A stretch of DNA of 64,000 nt from Tridacna crocea (Eukaryota > Mollusca > Bivalvia > Cardiida > Cardiidae): NCBI GenBank assembly GCA_943736015.1, contig OX031070.1, forward strand, positions 26,743,673 to 26,807,672, written 5' to 3'. The notes under the pieces are model-generated. The model was not told the DNA's origin. It saw nothing but the letters and a program-made list of their open reading frames with translations, and searched no databases. The translations under genes and the position numbers were made by a program. This document shows positions 10,620-21,270 of the stretch, piece after piece; position 1 is the first letter of the stretch, and every line of letters starts with the position of its first letter.

Positions 10620-10846
10620 TTAATACTTTTCCAAACAATCCCTATTTTTAACAACCCAAGAAGGAAGCATTCAGAAAACACTGTGGGAAAAGGAGAAAAT
10701 GCTAGTAACCAGTATTTTCTCCATTTCCCACAATATTTTCAACTCTTCCAACATCATACTTCAGTTTTGAGTTACAGTTACTGAGTCGCCTGCAAATCCT
10801 TTCAATTTGGACTGTTCTAGGATTTTGTTGTTGGGTAAAGAGTTAA
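10620..10846 (+). mobile_element. Hairpin MITE, forward
   Basis: Hairpin GTGGGAAAAGGAGAAAATGC with loop TAGTAACCAGT. Ends TTAATACTTTTCCAAACAATC and GTTGGGTAAAGAGTTAA. Confidence 0.88.
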
Positions 10847-11485
10847 ATGGCCTTTTAGTAGTTGTGATTAACTTAAGAATTGAGAATGTTGTATTTAGTC
10901 CAAAAAATTCTTTTTTAGATTAGACATGTTTGAGTAAAGCGTATAAAAAATGTGTGCATGCCTCATAAAACACTGTGGACTTTATTGGTGAAAGATCATA
11001 CTGCACAGAAAAATATTGTTCGAGGTTTATCAATGCTGTTCACAACAATTCCCTTCAATCGGCATTCAAAGGCTTAACTTGCAACACATCATGTTTTGAC
11101 ATTCTTTTTCCTTACTGATTCTGTCATTTTCTAATCATTGCCTTTTTGGTTTGTCATTCATTCTTAGGGTGATTTTTCAGTCATTCAATATTTTACTTAT
11201 AAGCCATTTCTAGCTTTAACTTGTATAGACTAGACTAGACTTTGTGGTGCAGGGGGCTTCAAGCTTTAGATAAACTTCAAGTTGCAAAATATCATTCTGT
11301 CTTCATTTAAACTAGCTATAAAATTCAGATTTATTTCGTATTGACTAACAACAATCTTAGATCTGAAAATTAGATAAAATTCAGTTCCACACTTCTACAG
11401 GATTATTTTTCTTTGCTGCAGCTTTTATCTAACAGTGACTTGAAAATTGACAAGATGCTCAAGGAGAAATGCTTTACAAATTAGA
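10847..11485. other. Intron, no clear feature
   Basis: Unremarkable AT-rich intron apart from a short TAGACTAGACTAGACT run near 11227. No exon or element is supported. Confidence 0.5.
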
Positions 11486-11571
11486 GTTTAACTGTTTACA
11501 ATAGAACAAAACTGGAGATTTGAATCAAAGTTTTGAGCAAATTGAAGACAACAAATAAGATGTGGTTCGAA
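11486..11571 (-). mobile_element. Hairpin MITE, fragment
   Basis: GAGTTTAACTGTTTACAATAG and GAAGACAACAAATAAGATGTGG match the reverse left half; then it is interrupted by the next copy. Confidence 0.5.
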
Positions 11572-11800
11572 TTAACTCTTTACCAAACGACAAAATTTAG
11601 GGTTTTTCCAAATTGAAAGCATTTGCAGACGACAAAATAAGAGTGACTGAAAATTTGCAATTTGTTTTGTGAAGGGTAGGAAACATTGTGGGAAAAGGAG
11701 AAAATGCTGGTAACCAGCATTTTCTCCTTTTCCCACAATGTTTTCTAAAGGCTTCATTTTCAGGGGCGTCAAAAGTAGGGATTGTGTGGTAATGGGTTAA
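11572..11800 (-). mobile_element. Hairpin MITE, reverse, full length
   Basis: Near-consensus copy: perfect palindrome and intact ends. Confidence 0.95.
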
Positions 11801-11977
11801 CTCTTTACCACACAATCCCGACTATTAACGACCCTAAGAAAGAAACCTATAGAAAACATTGTGGGACAATGTTTTCTACCCTTCACAAAACAAATTTCAA
11901 ATTTTCAGTCACTTTTATTTTGTCGTCTGCAAGTGCTTTCAATTTGGACCTGTCGTTATTGTTTGGTAAAGAGTTAA
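11797..11977 (+). mobile_element. Hairpin MITE with the palindrome cut out
   Basis: Both ends are intact, but the centre reads AACATTGTGGGACAATGTTTTC. The stem interior, about 45 bp, is cleanly deleted at its base. Shares TTAA with the previous copy. Confidence 0.92.
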
Positions 11978-12137
11978 AGGATTTGTTATTGAATTAGTAA
12001 GTTACTTTGTCAGAAAAGATAGTAACAAGCATTTTGTCTTTTCCAACAATGTCTTTATAAGGTTTGGGAATGTTTAAAACACAGAGATGAGGATTCTAGT
12101 TAGCATATATCCTTGTTTCAGTTGAAAGTCATATGTT

Positions 12138-12355
12138 TGCTCTTTACCAAATGAAAAATAATTTAACTGGTCAAAACTGAAAGCATTTCCTGAATACAAA
12201 ATAAAATTAATGTTGCACAAATTGGACAGTTTTTCTTATAAAGAGTATAATGCATTGTTGGAAAAGGAGAAAATACTGTCCTTTTCCGACATTGTTTTCA
12301 AAAGTCTGTATCCCTGAGTCATTAAAACTCTGGATTATGCATACACTAGGTCAAC
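12138..12355 (-). mobile_element. Hairpin MITE, degenerate
   Basis: GCTCTTTACCAAATGAAAA and a trimmed hairpin (GGAGAAAATACTGTCCTTTTCC). The right end is lost near CTAGGTCAACTC. Confidence 0.6.
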
Positions 12356-12452
12356 TCTTTTTCATACAAGCCATGGTTTTAACCCATTACCACACAATCC
12401 CTATCTAATTCATTAGAATTTTCAAATGTACATCGGGACATAGTTACATGTA

Positions 12453-12682
12453 TTAAGCCATTACCACACAATCCCTACTTTTGACGCCCCTGAAAAAGAA
12501 GCCTTTAGAAAACATAGTGGGAAAAGGAGAAAATGCTGGTAACCAGCATTTTCTCCTTTTCCCACAAAGTTTTCTAACCTTCCCAACACAAATTTCAAAT
12601 TTTCAGTCACTTAAATTTTGGCGTCTGCAAATGCTTTTGATTTTGGAAAATCTTAAAATAATGTTGTTTGGTAACGAGTTAA
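12453..12682 (+). mobile_element. Hairpin MITE, forward, full length
   Basis: Intact ends (TTAAGCCATTACCACAC; GTTTGGTAACGAGTTAA) and a near-perfect hairpin. Confidence 0.92.
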
Positions 12683-12842
12683 CGACCCTGGGAAAGTAAG
12701 CTTTTGAAATCCTGGTGGAAAAAGGAGAAAATGCTGGTAGCCTTCAGAGACAAACTTTATAAATGGATTTACTAAATTTGTCATCTGCTTATGTTTTCAA
12801 TTTGGACCAGTCTAACATTTTATTGTCTGGTAAATGGTTTGA
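12679..12842 (+). mobile_element. Hairpin MITE, hairpin half lost
   Basis: Starts TTAACGACCCTGGGAAAG, so its own first ~30 bp are missing. Keeps only the left hairpin arm, then the right end GTCTGGTAAATGGTTT. Confidence 0.75.
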
Positions 12843-13068
12843 ACCCATTACCAAAGGACAATATTTTAGACTGGTCCAAATTGAAAACATTTGCAGACGA
12901 CAAAATAAAAGTAACTGAAAATTTGAAATTTGTTTTGTGAAGGGTAGAAAACGTTGTGGGAAAAGGAGAAAATGCTGGTTTCCAGCATTTTCTCCTTTTC
13001 CCACAATGTTTTCTAAAGTCTTCTCTCTCATGGGCATCAAAAGTAAGGATTGTGTGGTAATGGGTTAA
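12839..13068 (-). mobile_element. Hairpin MITE, reverse, full length
   Basis: Loop CTGGTTTCCAGC keeps perfect pairing. Left terminus mutated to TTGAACCCATTACC. Confidence 0.9.
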
Positions 13069-13261
13069 TATATGTATGTCCAGATGTACATTTGGAAATT
13101 CTAATGAATGAGACAAAGTCAAGTAAAAGTATTTTGAAAGAAGCTTGCATAATACATCTACTCTATTTATATATGTAAGAAAATTAAACTAATCATAGCT
13201 TTGCGGCAGTTTTTGGTTTTAAATGTTGAATACTTCATCAAAAAATCCTTTGATTTGAGGG

Positions 13262-13352
13262 CAGGTTTATTGAACTTTGAAAAATATTGTAGGAAAGGAA
13301 GAAAATGCTGGTGACAGGAATTTTTTCCTTTCCTCCTTATATTTTTGACCTT
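13262..13352. mobile_element. Hairpin MITE, hairpin-only remnant
   Basis: GAAAAATATTGTAGGAAAGGAAG against CCTTTCCTCCTTATATTTTTG. No ends are recognisable. Confidence 0.5.
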
Positions 13353-13674
13353 TTGAAAGATAAACACTTTCATCTAAACCATGTTTAAATTAGTATTATG
13401 TGAATGCTTTCAACAAAAAATACTAACATTTTTGAAATCTTGTAAAGAGATAATAAGGAAGGAAATGTATACCAGTATCTGTAATATTTCTCAAAAAAGG
13501 TGTAGGGTGAAATACTCTGACTTGGGCAGAATTATTGTTACATGTATTTTGAAATTGTATCATGATATTGCACTGATAGTCAAGAGAAGTACAAGCAGAT
13601 GGAGGATAAACTGGAATAGGATTTTGTGTCAATCCTTGCCTTGTTAGATGCAGTTTATGTCCTTTTGTTTTTTC

Positions 13675-13886
13675 TTAACTCATTACCAAACGACAAAACT
13701 TTCGGCTTGTCCAAATTGAAAGTATTTGCAGACGACAAAATAAAAGTGACTGAAAATTCGAAATTTGTTTTGTGAAGGGTAGAAAACATTGTGGGAAAAG
13801 GAGAAAATGCTCCTTTTCCCACAATGTTTTCTAAAGGCTTCTTTCTCAGGGGAGTTAAAAGTAGGGATTGTGTGGTAATGGGTTTA
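13675..13886 (-). mobile_element. Hairpin MITE, reverse, shortened hairpin top
   Basis: The stem top is trimmed symmetrically: GGAGAAAATGCTCCTTTTCCC. Right end GTGTGGTAATGGGTTTA has lost its TTAA by one change. Confidence 0.9.
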
Positions 13887-14230
13887 TACAGTTTTAACCA
13901 ATTTGTTTCATTATTGAATGGAAGCCAACTGCAATTTTTTGTTGCGGACTTCTACATGAATTACAGCACTTTGATTTTTTTCTTGATAATGTTACAAGGT
14001 AACTAGACAGAGGGGGAGGGGTTGCCAGTTTTGTTAACTGGCAAGATTTCATTTTCTCACTGCATGATGATTGTGTGCTAGTCTTGTTTTATATGTAAAA
14101 TTTTTAATTAAAATATGATGTAGATAAATAATGTCAAAAATATGATTTTAATCTCTTTTAATTAATCGGAAAGATTATAGCGGATACTAATATCTTTTCT
14201 CAAAAGCTGAAACCTTTTGATCGATTTCAG
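13887..14230. other. Intron, no clear feature
   Basis: AT-rich intron just before exon 5. Only a short G-run (GAGGGGGAGGGG near 14012) stands out. Confidence 0.5.
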
Positions 14231-14369
14231 ATAAGCCAAAAACCGAGCAAAAATCCAAACAGCATGTTAGAATATCTGCCAAACCTCCACAGTACCAAGA
14301 TCAAAATGAGGGTGATGATTCTGATGACACTCTTTGTTCTGAAAAAGATGTTAGAATTACCTCCCATCA
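14231..14369 (+). CDS. Coding exon 5, acidic; last exon shared by two possible 3' ends
   Basis: The acceptor is GATTTCAG and the donor is a perfect CA|GTAAGT. It takes one base from exon 4 (GAT = Asp) and encodes DKPKTEQKSKQHVRISAKPP, then an acidic part ending EKDVRITSH and two bases of the next codon (phase 2). Phase 2 fits both the giant exon at 25881 (CA+G = Gln) and the coiled-coil exon at 37541 (CA+A = Gln). The intron to the giant exon would be 11.5 kb, filled with MITEs and the 61-bp satellite. Confidence 0.8.
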
Positions 14370-14597
14370 GTAAGTAGATCTAATATAACTGTTCTCCTAT
14401 GTGTATATAGATTTGTAAAACAATACAACTAGATTTACTTGAAATGTTATTTCAAGAACGTAACTTTTCAGTGCAAAAAAGTTATGGATAAAAACCAAGT
14501 AATCCCCTTGTCAGGACCAATGTAGTGCTGGAAAGGAATCAAGGGAAATAACCGAAAAATGGCCCTCATAAGATATTACTCTAATAAAAATATGTGT

Positions 14598-14728
14598 CTC
14601 GTAAAGGATAGAAAATGTGTTGGGAAATGGAGAAAATGGCAGTCATGCCGTTGTTTTCTCCTTTTCTCTCAATGTTATCAAATGCTGTGTTACCCATTAA
14701 AAGGCAGGATTGCATGGTAAGGAGGTTA
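14598..14728 (-). mobile_element. Hairpin MITE, degenerate right half
   Basis: GAAAATGTGTTGGGAAATGGAG, loop GGCAGTCATGCCG (a symmetric variant) and GCATGGTAAGGAGGTTAGG remain. Confidence 0.6.
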
Positions 14729-14734
14729 GGAGTT

Positions 14735-14786
14735 ATGAAAATCATGTCCTTGCCCATGTAATGAAAATCATGTCCTTGCCCATGTA
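14735..14786. repeat. Perfect 26-bp tandem duplication
   Basis: ATGAAAATCATGTCCTTGCC... occurs twice head to tail, at 14735 and 14761, with no mismatch. Confidence 0.95.
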
Positions 14787-14796
14787 AACAACAGGT

Positions 14797-14950
14797 TACC
14801 AACCTTTTTCCAAATAGTCCTTTATTTTGATACCATAGGAGAGGGCTTTAGTTAGCATTGTTGGAAAAGGAGAAAATGCTGGTAACTGACATTTTCACCT
14901 TTTGTCACAATGTTTTCTACCAATTAAAAGACGAATCCTATTTGAATGAA
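14797..14950 (+). mobile_element. Hairpin MITE, degenerate, truncated
   Basis: AACCTTTTTCCAAATAGTCC, stem AGCATTGTTGGAAAAGGAG, right arm CACCTTTTGTCACAATGTTTT. Confidence 0.6.
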
Positions 14951-15214
14951 CAATTTGGTAAATGTTGTCTGGAAAGTACATACTAATGAAGCGAGTGTAA
15001 GATTCATGATTTGGTAAAGAGTAGATCATAATGTTTATTTCCACGGAAGCATTGTTAACAAGCTTTGCACAGAAGCATGGGAAGATTAAAGAATTTTCGA
15101 TAAAGAATGGAGAATGATGTCCACCCAATTAACATGCAACAGGTGGATTTTGAAGAGGATGTATAGAAATTTGTAGTAAGTATTTAAATCTTTTTTTTTT
15201 ACTTTTTACTACTG

Positions 15215-15400
15215 TAGTTTTAACGATCATAAACAAAAAATCTTTTGGGAAAAGGAGAAGATGCTGGTAACCAGCATTTTCTCCTTTTCCCACAATGTTT
15301 TTTTACCTTTTTTGTATTTCTATTTTTGAGTCATAATGAATTCATTGTAAGCTTAAGCTTTCAGTATGGTCAGGTTTAGAATTTTGCCATTCTGTAAAGT
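15215..15400 (+). mobile_element. Hairpin MITE, ends decayed
   Basis: Strong hairpin (GGGAAAAGGAGAAGATGCTGG), but the left terminus is lost and the right half decays after TTTTTTTACC. Confidence 0.65.
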
Positions 15401-15722
15401 AATAGATCATTAATTTTTTAGTCCTTTTGTTTTCAAAACATTATTGTGTCATAAATTTCCATTATTTGATCTATGTTTGATTCTTTGCCCCGGAAAATTC
15501 TCTGTCTCTGGAAATCCTTTGCCTTTGAGAAAAATACAGTTGAAGCTTATAGCCAACATGAACTCTCTTATTTCAGTTATTTTATTGCTATAAAAACTTC
15601 CTCCTTTCATCACTATGCTTTTGAAAGCTCTTCTGCTGGTGATCATTTGATAGGCATCTATTGTATTGCTGGATTTTGAGGTTGTTACAGACATATAACT
15701 TTAAGAGATCCATATAAATGGT
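15401..15722. other. Intron, no clear feature
   Basis: Overlapping short ORFs on both strands (15449-15694) have no splice context or recognisable product. Confidence 0.5.
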
Positions 15723-15855
15723 TTAAAGCCCTTTCCACACGACCCCGACTTAACAGTCTTGAGAAAAAAGGCTTTTGAAAACAATGTAGGAAAACGAGAA
15801 AATGCTGGTTACCAGCATTTCTCCATAATGTTTTTTACTCTTTCCGAAACAGAAG
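15723..15855 (+). mobile_element. Hairpin MITE, truncated by satellite
   Basis: Left end AAAGCCCTTTCCACACGAC; hairpin with a shortened right arm. The 61-bp satellite begins directly after ACAGAAGTTAAAGA. Confidence 0.7.
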
Positions 15856-15861
15856 TTAAAG

Positions 15862-17873
15862 ATACAGTGCAAAAGTATGCAAATAACCTCTGTTTTTCTG
15901 ACCCTGAATGTCTCAACCAAGGGGGCAGGGCAAAAGTGTGCAAATAACGGCAGTTTTCCTTACCCTAAATGTCTCAACAAAGGGAAAGGTGTAGAAGTGT
16001 GCAAATAACATTAGCTTTCCCTACCCTGAATGTCTCAGCATAAGGGGCAGTGCAAAAATGTGCAAATAACTGCAGGTTTCCTTACCCTGAATATCTAAGC
16101 ATAGGGGACAGTGCAAAAGTGTGCAAATAACTGCAGTTTTCCTTACACAGAATGTCTCAGCCTAGGGGACAGTGCAAAAGTGTGCAAATAACAGCAGTTT
16201 TCCTTACCCTGAGTATCTCGGCAAAGGGGACATCGCAAAAATGTGCAAGAAACTTGAGTTTTCTTACCCTTGTGTCTCAGCAAAGGGGACAGTGCAAATA
16301 ACTGCAGTCTTCCTTACACTGAATGTCTCAGCATAGGGGACAGTGCAAAAATGTGCAAATAACTGCACTTTTCCTTACCCTGAATGTCTAAGCATAGGGG
16401 ACAGTGCAAAAGTGTACAAATAACTGAAGTTTTCCTTACCCTGAGTATCTCAGCAAAGGGCACATTGCAAAAATGTGCAAGTAACTTGAGTTTTCTTACT
16501 GCGAGTGTCTCAGCAAAGGGGACAGTGCAAAAATGCAAATAACTGCAGTTTTCCTTACCCTGAATATTTCAGCATAGGGGACATTGCAAAAGTGTGCAAA
16601 TAACTGTAGTTTTCCTAACTGTGATTGTGTCAGCTAAGGGAACATTGCAAAAATGTGCAAGTAACTTGAGTTTTTCTTACACTGAGTGTCTCAGCAAAGG
16701 GGACAGTGCAAAAGTGCAAATAACTGCAGTTTTCCATACCGTGAATGTCTCAGCATAGATTGCAATAGTGTGCAAATAACTGCAGTCTTCCTTAACCTGA
16801 TTGTCTCAGCAAAGGGGACATTGCAAAAGTGTGCCAATAACATCAGTTTTTCTTACCCTTGTGTCTCAGCAAAGAGGGCAGTGCAAAAGTGCAAATAACT
16901 GCAGTTTTCCATACTCTGAATATCTCAGCATAGGGGGGAGTGCAAAAGTGTGCAAATAACTGCACTTTTCCTTACCTCGAATGTCTCAACAAAGGAGACA
17001 GTGCAAAATGTGCAAACAACTGCAAATTGCCTTACCCAGAGTGTCTCAGAATCGGGGACAGTGCAAAAATGTGCAAATAGCGTCAGATTTTCACACCCTG
17101 AGTATCTCAGCAAAACGGAGAAGGCAAAAATGTGCATTTAATCTCAATTTTTCTTACTCTGATTGTCTCGAGTGCAAAAAAGTGCAAAAATGTGCATATA
17201 GCCTAAGTTTTTCTTACCCTGAATGTCTCAGCAAAGGGAACAGTGCAAAAGTATGCAAATAACTGCAGTTTTTCTTACTCTGAGTGTCTCAGCAAAAGGG
17301 AGAAGGCAAAAATGTGCATATAGCCTCAATTTTTCTTACCCTGAATGTCTCAACAAAGGGGGCAGTGCAAAAGTGTGCATATAGCCTTAGTTTTTCTTAC
17401 TCTGAATGTCTCGGTAAAGGGGACAGAGCAAAAGTGTGCAAATAACTGCATTTTTTTTTTTTATCCTGAGTGTCTCAGTGAAGCGGAGAAGGCAAAAATG
17501 TGCATATAGCCTCAGTTTCTCTCACCCTGAGTGTCTTAGCAAAGGAGACAGTGCAAAAGTGTGCATATAGCCTCAGTTTTTCTTACCCTGAATGTCTCAG
17601 CAAAGGTGAATGCAAATGTGTGCAAATAACTGAAGTTTTTCTTACCCTGAGTGTCTCAGTGAAGGGGAGAAGTCAAAAATGTGCATATAGCCTCAGTTTT
17701 TCTTACCCTGAATGTCTCAACAAAGGGGGCAGTGCAAAAGTGTACAAATAACTGCAGTTTTTCTTACCCTGAATGTTTCAACAAAGGGGGCAGTGGAAAA
17801 TTGTACAAATAACTTCAGTTTTTCTTACCCTGAATGTCTCAGCAAAGGGGACCATGCAAATCTGTGCAGTTTA
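15862..17873. repeat. 61-bp satellite array, about 33 units
   Basis: The unit reads CAGTGCAAAAGTGTGCAAAT, AACTGCAGTTTTCCTTACCC, TGAATGTCTCAGCAAAGGGGA. Units vary by 5-15 %. From about 17150 a variant with GTGCATATAGCCTCAG alternates with the basic unit, suggesting higher-order organisation. Several ORFs of 63-93 codons inside are products of the repeat, not genes. Confidence 0.95.
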
Positions 17874-18094
17874 CATTTGTGGAAAAAATGACAATTGATA
17901 TATTTTGGAATCTGACTTTGATCTTCATTAGCTACAAAAGACGCTTTAGATAAGAAAAGCACTTTTACATTTACTTAACAGCATAATTTCAGAATTGTAA
18001 GCATTGAATTTGATGAGGACAAATTAGATATGACCTTTTTCCTACAATGTTTTTGAAAATGGCTTTTCTGAAGGGATTTTACAGACAAAGGAAA

Positions 18095-18598
18095 AGGGTT
18101 AAGGATTCCAGTATGTTTTTATTGTGAATTAGAAACCTTCTCCTGTCATGGAAGCTCTTTTTTATGTCAAATTTTATTGTTGTTGTCAAAGCTTTCCAAC
18201 ATTACAGCCTAAACAAGTGCATTATTTGTTAACTCTATACCACATGAGAAAATTTTAGACTGGTTCAAATTGAAAGCATTTGCAGACGACAAAATAAAAG
18301 TGACTTAAAATTTGAAATTTGTTTTGTGAAAGGTAAAAAACATTGTGGGAAAAGAAGAAAATGCTGGTTACCAGCATCTCCTTTTCCCACAATGTTTTCT
18401 TAAGGCTTCTTTCTCAGGGGCGTCAAAAGTAAGGGTTGTGTGGTAATGGGTTAAGGATTCCAGTATGTTTCCATGGTGAATTAGAAACCTTCTCCTGTCA
18501 TGTAAGCTCTTTTTTTATGTCAACTTTTGTAACTGTTGTCTAAGCTTTGCAACGTTACAGCTTACAAAAGTGCATTAGATGTTTAATTGAGTTAACCC
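18095..18598. repeat. Segmental tandem duplication around a MITE
   Basis: The ~130-bp segment GGATTCCAGTATGTTT...GTGCATTA lies at 18102-18230 and again at 18455-18585, each time following a MITE end (GGGTTAA). Copies differ at roughly 10 % of positions and by small indels. Confidence 0.85.
18229..18454 (-). mobile_element. Hairpin MITE, reverse
   Basis: Left end TTAACTCTATACCACATG. The right stem arm lost five bases (CCAGCATCTCCTTTTCCC). Confidence 0.9.
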
Positions 18599-18819
18599 AT
18601 TGCCACACAATCCCTACTTTTGATGCCCCTGAGAATGAAGCCTTTTAAAAACACTATGGGAAAAGGAGAAAATGCTGGTAACCAGCATTTTCTCCTTTTC
18701 CCACAGTGTTTTCTACCCTTCCCAGAACAAATTTCTATTTGTAGTCACCTTTATTTTGTTGTCTGCAAATGCTTTCAATTTGGACAAGTCTAAAATATTG
18801 TCATTTGGTAATGAGTTAA
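18592..18819 (+). mobile_element. Hairpin MITE, forward, full length
   Basis: Ends TTAACCCATTGCCACAC and CATTTGGTAATGAGTTAA. Stem base altered to ACACTATGGG/CCCACAGTGT. Confidence 0.92.
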
Positions 18820-19059
18820 ATTGAGTTTTGTAACTAGTATGTAGCTCATATAGGTCAAAATCAGGCTGTACAAAAGGTGGATGATCTTTGATTTTGTTGG
18901 TGGACTATGGGTAGACATTCTTTCCTGTAGTGGCTTTGTAATTGTACTTTTATTGGTCCATTTAACACTTTTTCATGTGACAAAAATGCAGAATTGCCAA
19001 CCTTTAAAGCATTAATATACAAATGACCATTTCAGTGGGCCTCAGATTTTTTTTGAAGG
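18820..19059. other. Intron with faint remnant of an old dispersed repeat
   Basis: GTCAAAATCAGGCTGTACAAAAG and GATCTTTGATTTTG recall remnants at 20745, 33590 and 50450, which share AGATCAGACTGCAC-type phrases. Too diverged to delimit. Confidence 0.35.
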
Positions 19060-19202
19060 AGGGAGTTTTTCTTTGAGAGATGAGAAAACATTGTGGAAAA
19101 AGGAGAACATGCTGGTTTCCAGCATTTTCTCCTTTTCACACAATGTTTTCACAGCCTTCAGCCTCTGGGTCATTAACCCATAATTGTGTGGTAATGGGTT
19201 AA
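19060..19202 (-). mobile_element. Hairpin MITE, left part missing
   Basis: Stem GTGGAAAAAGGAGAACATGC with loop TGGTTTCCA. Right end TGTGTGGTAATGGGTTAA. Confidence 0.8.
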
Positions 19203-19259
19203 TGACTAGAAAATGACAATGTCTTTTTTGTAAACTCCGAAAAAAACGAATGATTTTTT

Positions 19260-19411
19260 TTTTTTGGGGGGGGGGGGATATACTGGAATCAGCCTGTCTC
19301 TCCGTGTGTCCGTCTCTTCCTTGTTGAGGAATAATCTCCCTTTGAACTTGACACTTATTCTGTCAAAGTGCTGGCAAGGGTATTAAGTCCCATTCAGTGA
19401 CAGCTCTAGTT
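19260..19411 (+). mobile_element. TATACCCCC-type repeat, internally deleted
   Basis: A poly-T/poly-G run, then GATATACTGGAATCAGCCTG, jumps to CTTGTTGAGGAATAATCTCC and ends TCAGTGACAGCTCTAGTT. The middle ~170 bp seen in the copy at 21523 are absent. Confidence 0.75.
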
Positions 19412-19681
19412 GTTTACAACTAAATAGCCAAGTACATTTACCTTCAATTCCTAGAATATAGTCAGTAATTACATAGATAAAATACTACTTTTCTTTGACA
19501 GTTCTTGTTTCAGTGAAAATGTTTCTATATTACACAGTGTAGATCCAAGTTTAGACTGTCATGCTGTCCACAGTATGTCTTCATTTTCAAAAGCATTGGA
19601 ACCACATTTTAATGTCTGCAAATGCTGTAGATATGGGAATGTCCAAAGTTTACCGTATTGGGATAAAGCACTGGATTTTTG

Positions 19682-19912
19682 AATAACCCTTTTACCACAC
19701 AATCCAGACTTTTGATGACCCTGAGAAAGAAAGCCTTTGAAAACATTGTGGAAAAAGGAGAAAATGCTGGTAACCAGCATTTTCTCCTTTTCCCACATGT
19801 TTTCTACCCTTTCCAAAACAAGTTTCAATTTTCGATTCACATTTATTTTGTCGTATTCAATTGCTTTCAGTTTGGGCTAGTCCAAAATTTTGTCGTTTGG
19901 GAAAGAGATAAA
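19682..19912 (+). mobile_element. Hairpin MITE, forward
   Basis: Left ATAACCCTTTTACCACAC, right GTTTGGGAAAGAGATAA: both TTAAs have one change. Hairpin right arm CCCACATGTT has lost two bases. Confidence 0.85.
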
Positions 19913-20017
19913 GAAATCTGGTTCAGTCCTTTCTTATAGGAGTGTAAAAAAGTGAGGAAAGGATGGGGCAATAATTTACTCAGATGCTGAATTACCTGTA
20001 AAAAATTGATTGGTTAT

Positions 20018-20243
20018 TTAATCCCATTACCATAGTAACAATCCTGGGTTTGAATGACACTGAGAAAGAGGCCTTTTGAAAACATTGTGTGAAAAGGAAA
20101 AGAATGCTGGTAACCAGCATTGTCTCCGTTTTCCACAATGTTTTATACTTTATCAAAGATAACAGCCACATTAAATTATCGTCGTCTGAGAATGCTTTCA
20201 CTTTGAGCTTGTCTACTTTTTTGTCATGTGGTTAAAGAGTTAA
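20018..20243 (+). mobile_element. Hairpin MITE, forward, diverged
   Basis: Left end TTAATCCCATTACCATAG, right CATGTGGTTAAAGAGTTAA. Stem GTGTGAAAAGGAAAAGAATGC. Confidence 0.85.
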
Positions 20244-20466
20244 CCCTTTACCACATGGCAAAGTTTTAGACCTATCAAAGTTGTTTTGCAGACAACATAG
20301 TGGCTCAAATGACGCAATTTCTCTTTTTTTCTTTGATAGAGTAGAAAACTTGGTGAGAAAAGGAGAAAATGCTGGTTGCCAGCATTTTCTCTCTTTCCAA
20401 CAATGTTTTTGAAAGGCTTCTTCCTCAGGGTCGTTAGAACTTGTTATTGTGCCATAAAGAGTAAAA
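20240..20466 (-). mobile_element. Hairpin MITE, reverse, sharing TTAA with previous
   Basis: Left TTAACCCTTTACCACATGGC. Loop GGTTGCCAGC still pairs. Right end decayed (GTGCCATAAAGAGTAAAA). Confidence 0.8.
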
Positions 20467-20509
20467 GGTTGATTAACAACTCTGTAAATATTCCACAGTG
20501 GCCTACATT

Positions 20510-20743
20510 TTAACCCTCAATTCCTTCCCAAACAAGCCCTGGTTTTTACATGTCTGCAGTACAAGTATTTAGGAAACACTGTGGGAAAAGGAGAAATTGC
20601 TCATTATGAGCAATTTCTCCTTTTCCAACAGTGTTTTGTAGCCTAATGGAAAACTTTCTGCCATTCTCATCAAATTCAAAATTGTCATCTGCAAACACTT
20701 GGAGTTTGGCACAGTCTGAAATTTGTCATTTGGGAAAGGGTTA
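20510..20743 (+). mobile_element. Hairpin MITE, variant stem subfamily
   Basis: Ends CCTTCCCAAACAAGCCC and TTTGGGAAAGGGTTA. The stem top is AAATTGCTCATTATGAGCAATTT rather than AAAATGCTGGTAACCAGC..., with both arms changed together. Partner copy at 44991. Confidence 0.88.
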
Positions 20744-20903
20744 GAGCACATTTGACAACAGTTACTGTTGAAGCCAATGCAGTCTTTGTAGACCAAGGTT
20801 AGACTGCACAAACATACAGTCTGATCTTTGATCAATCACTACTTTGGGTGACACTATATAGACAAATGCGAACCTTTATATCACATGCTCTTTTAAAAGG
20901 GGA

Positions 20904-21132
20904 TAAACCCTTTCCCAAATGACAAATTTTTGAACTAGACCAAATTGAAAGAATTTGCAGATGACATTTCAACTTTTGCTGAAAAGATGATTTCTATCTA
21001 TGATAGGGTAGAAAACATTGTGGGAAAAGGAGAAAATGCTGGTTACCAGCATTTTCTCCTTTTCCCACAATGTTTTCAAAAGGCTATTATTCCAGACCCA
21101 TAAAAACCAGGGATTATTTGGGAAAGGGTTAA
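20904..21132 (-). mobile_element. Hairpin MITE, reverse, full length
   Basis: Perfect consensus hairpin. Left end ATAAACCCTTTCCCAAATGAC; subtype like 7807. Confidence 0.9.
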
Positions 21133-21270
21133 TGCATCTGCAAATAAGTATCGATTCATGTTGGCCTGCGCAGTCTGCACAGACAGACCTTGCCCAAAAC
21201 AATTTGCTATCAATTAGTTAATTTTCTGCATGTCAGAGGACCAGTGTACCTCATGATTCAGTTGGTTGTT

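Larger units (their letters stand above)
12379..13115. repeat. Large inverted repeat enclosing three hairpin MITEs
   Basis: The arm near 12407-12456 (ATTCATTAGAATTTTCAAATG, then TACATCGGGACATAG) is mirrored at about 13066-13115 (GTCCAGATGTACATTTGG, AAATTCTAATGAAT). The left arm follows a 28-bp MITE terminus at 12379. The interior is copies 12453, 12679 and 12839. Confidence 0.7.

Noticed and set aside
16314..17751. ORFs with repeated Cys-containing peptides (VQKCAYSLSFSYPECLSKG type) resembling a repeat protein
   Set aside because: They lie in the 61-bp satellite. Frames shift between units because 61 is not a multiple of three, and stops interrupt after a few units on both strands.
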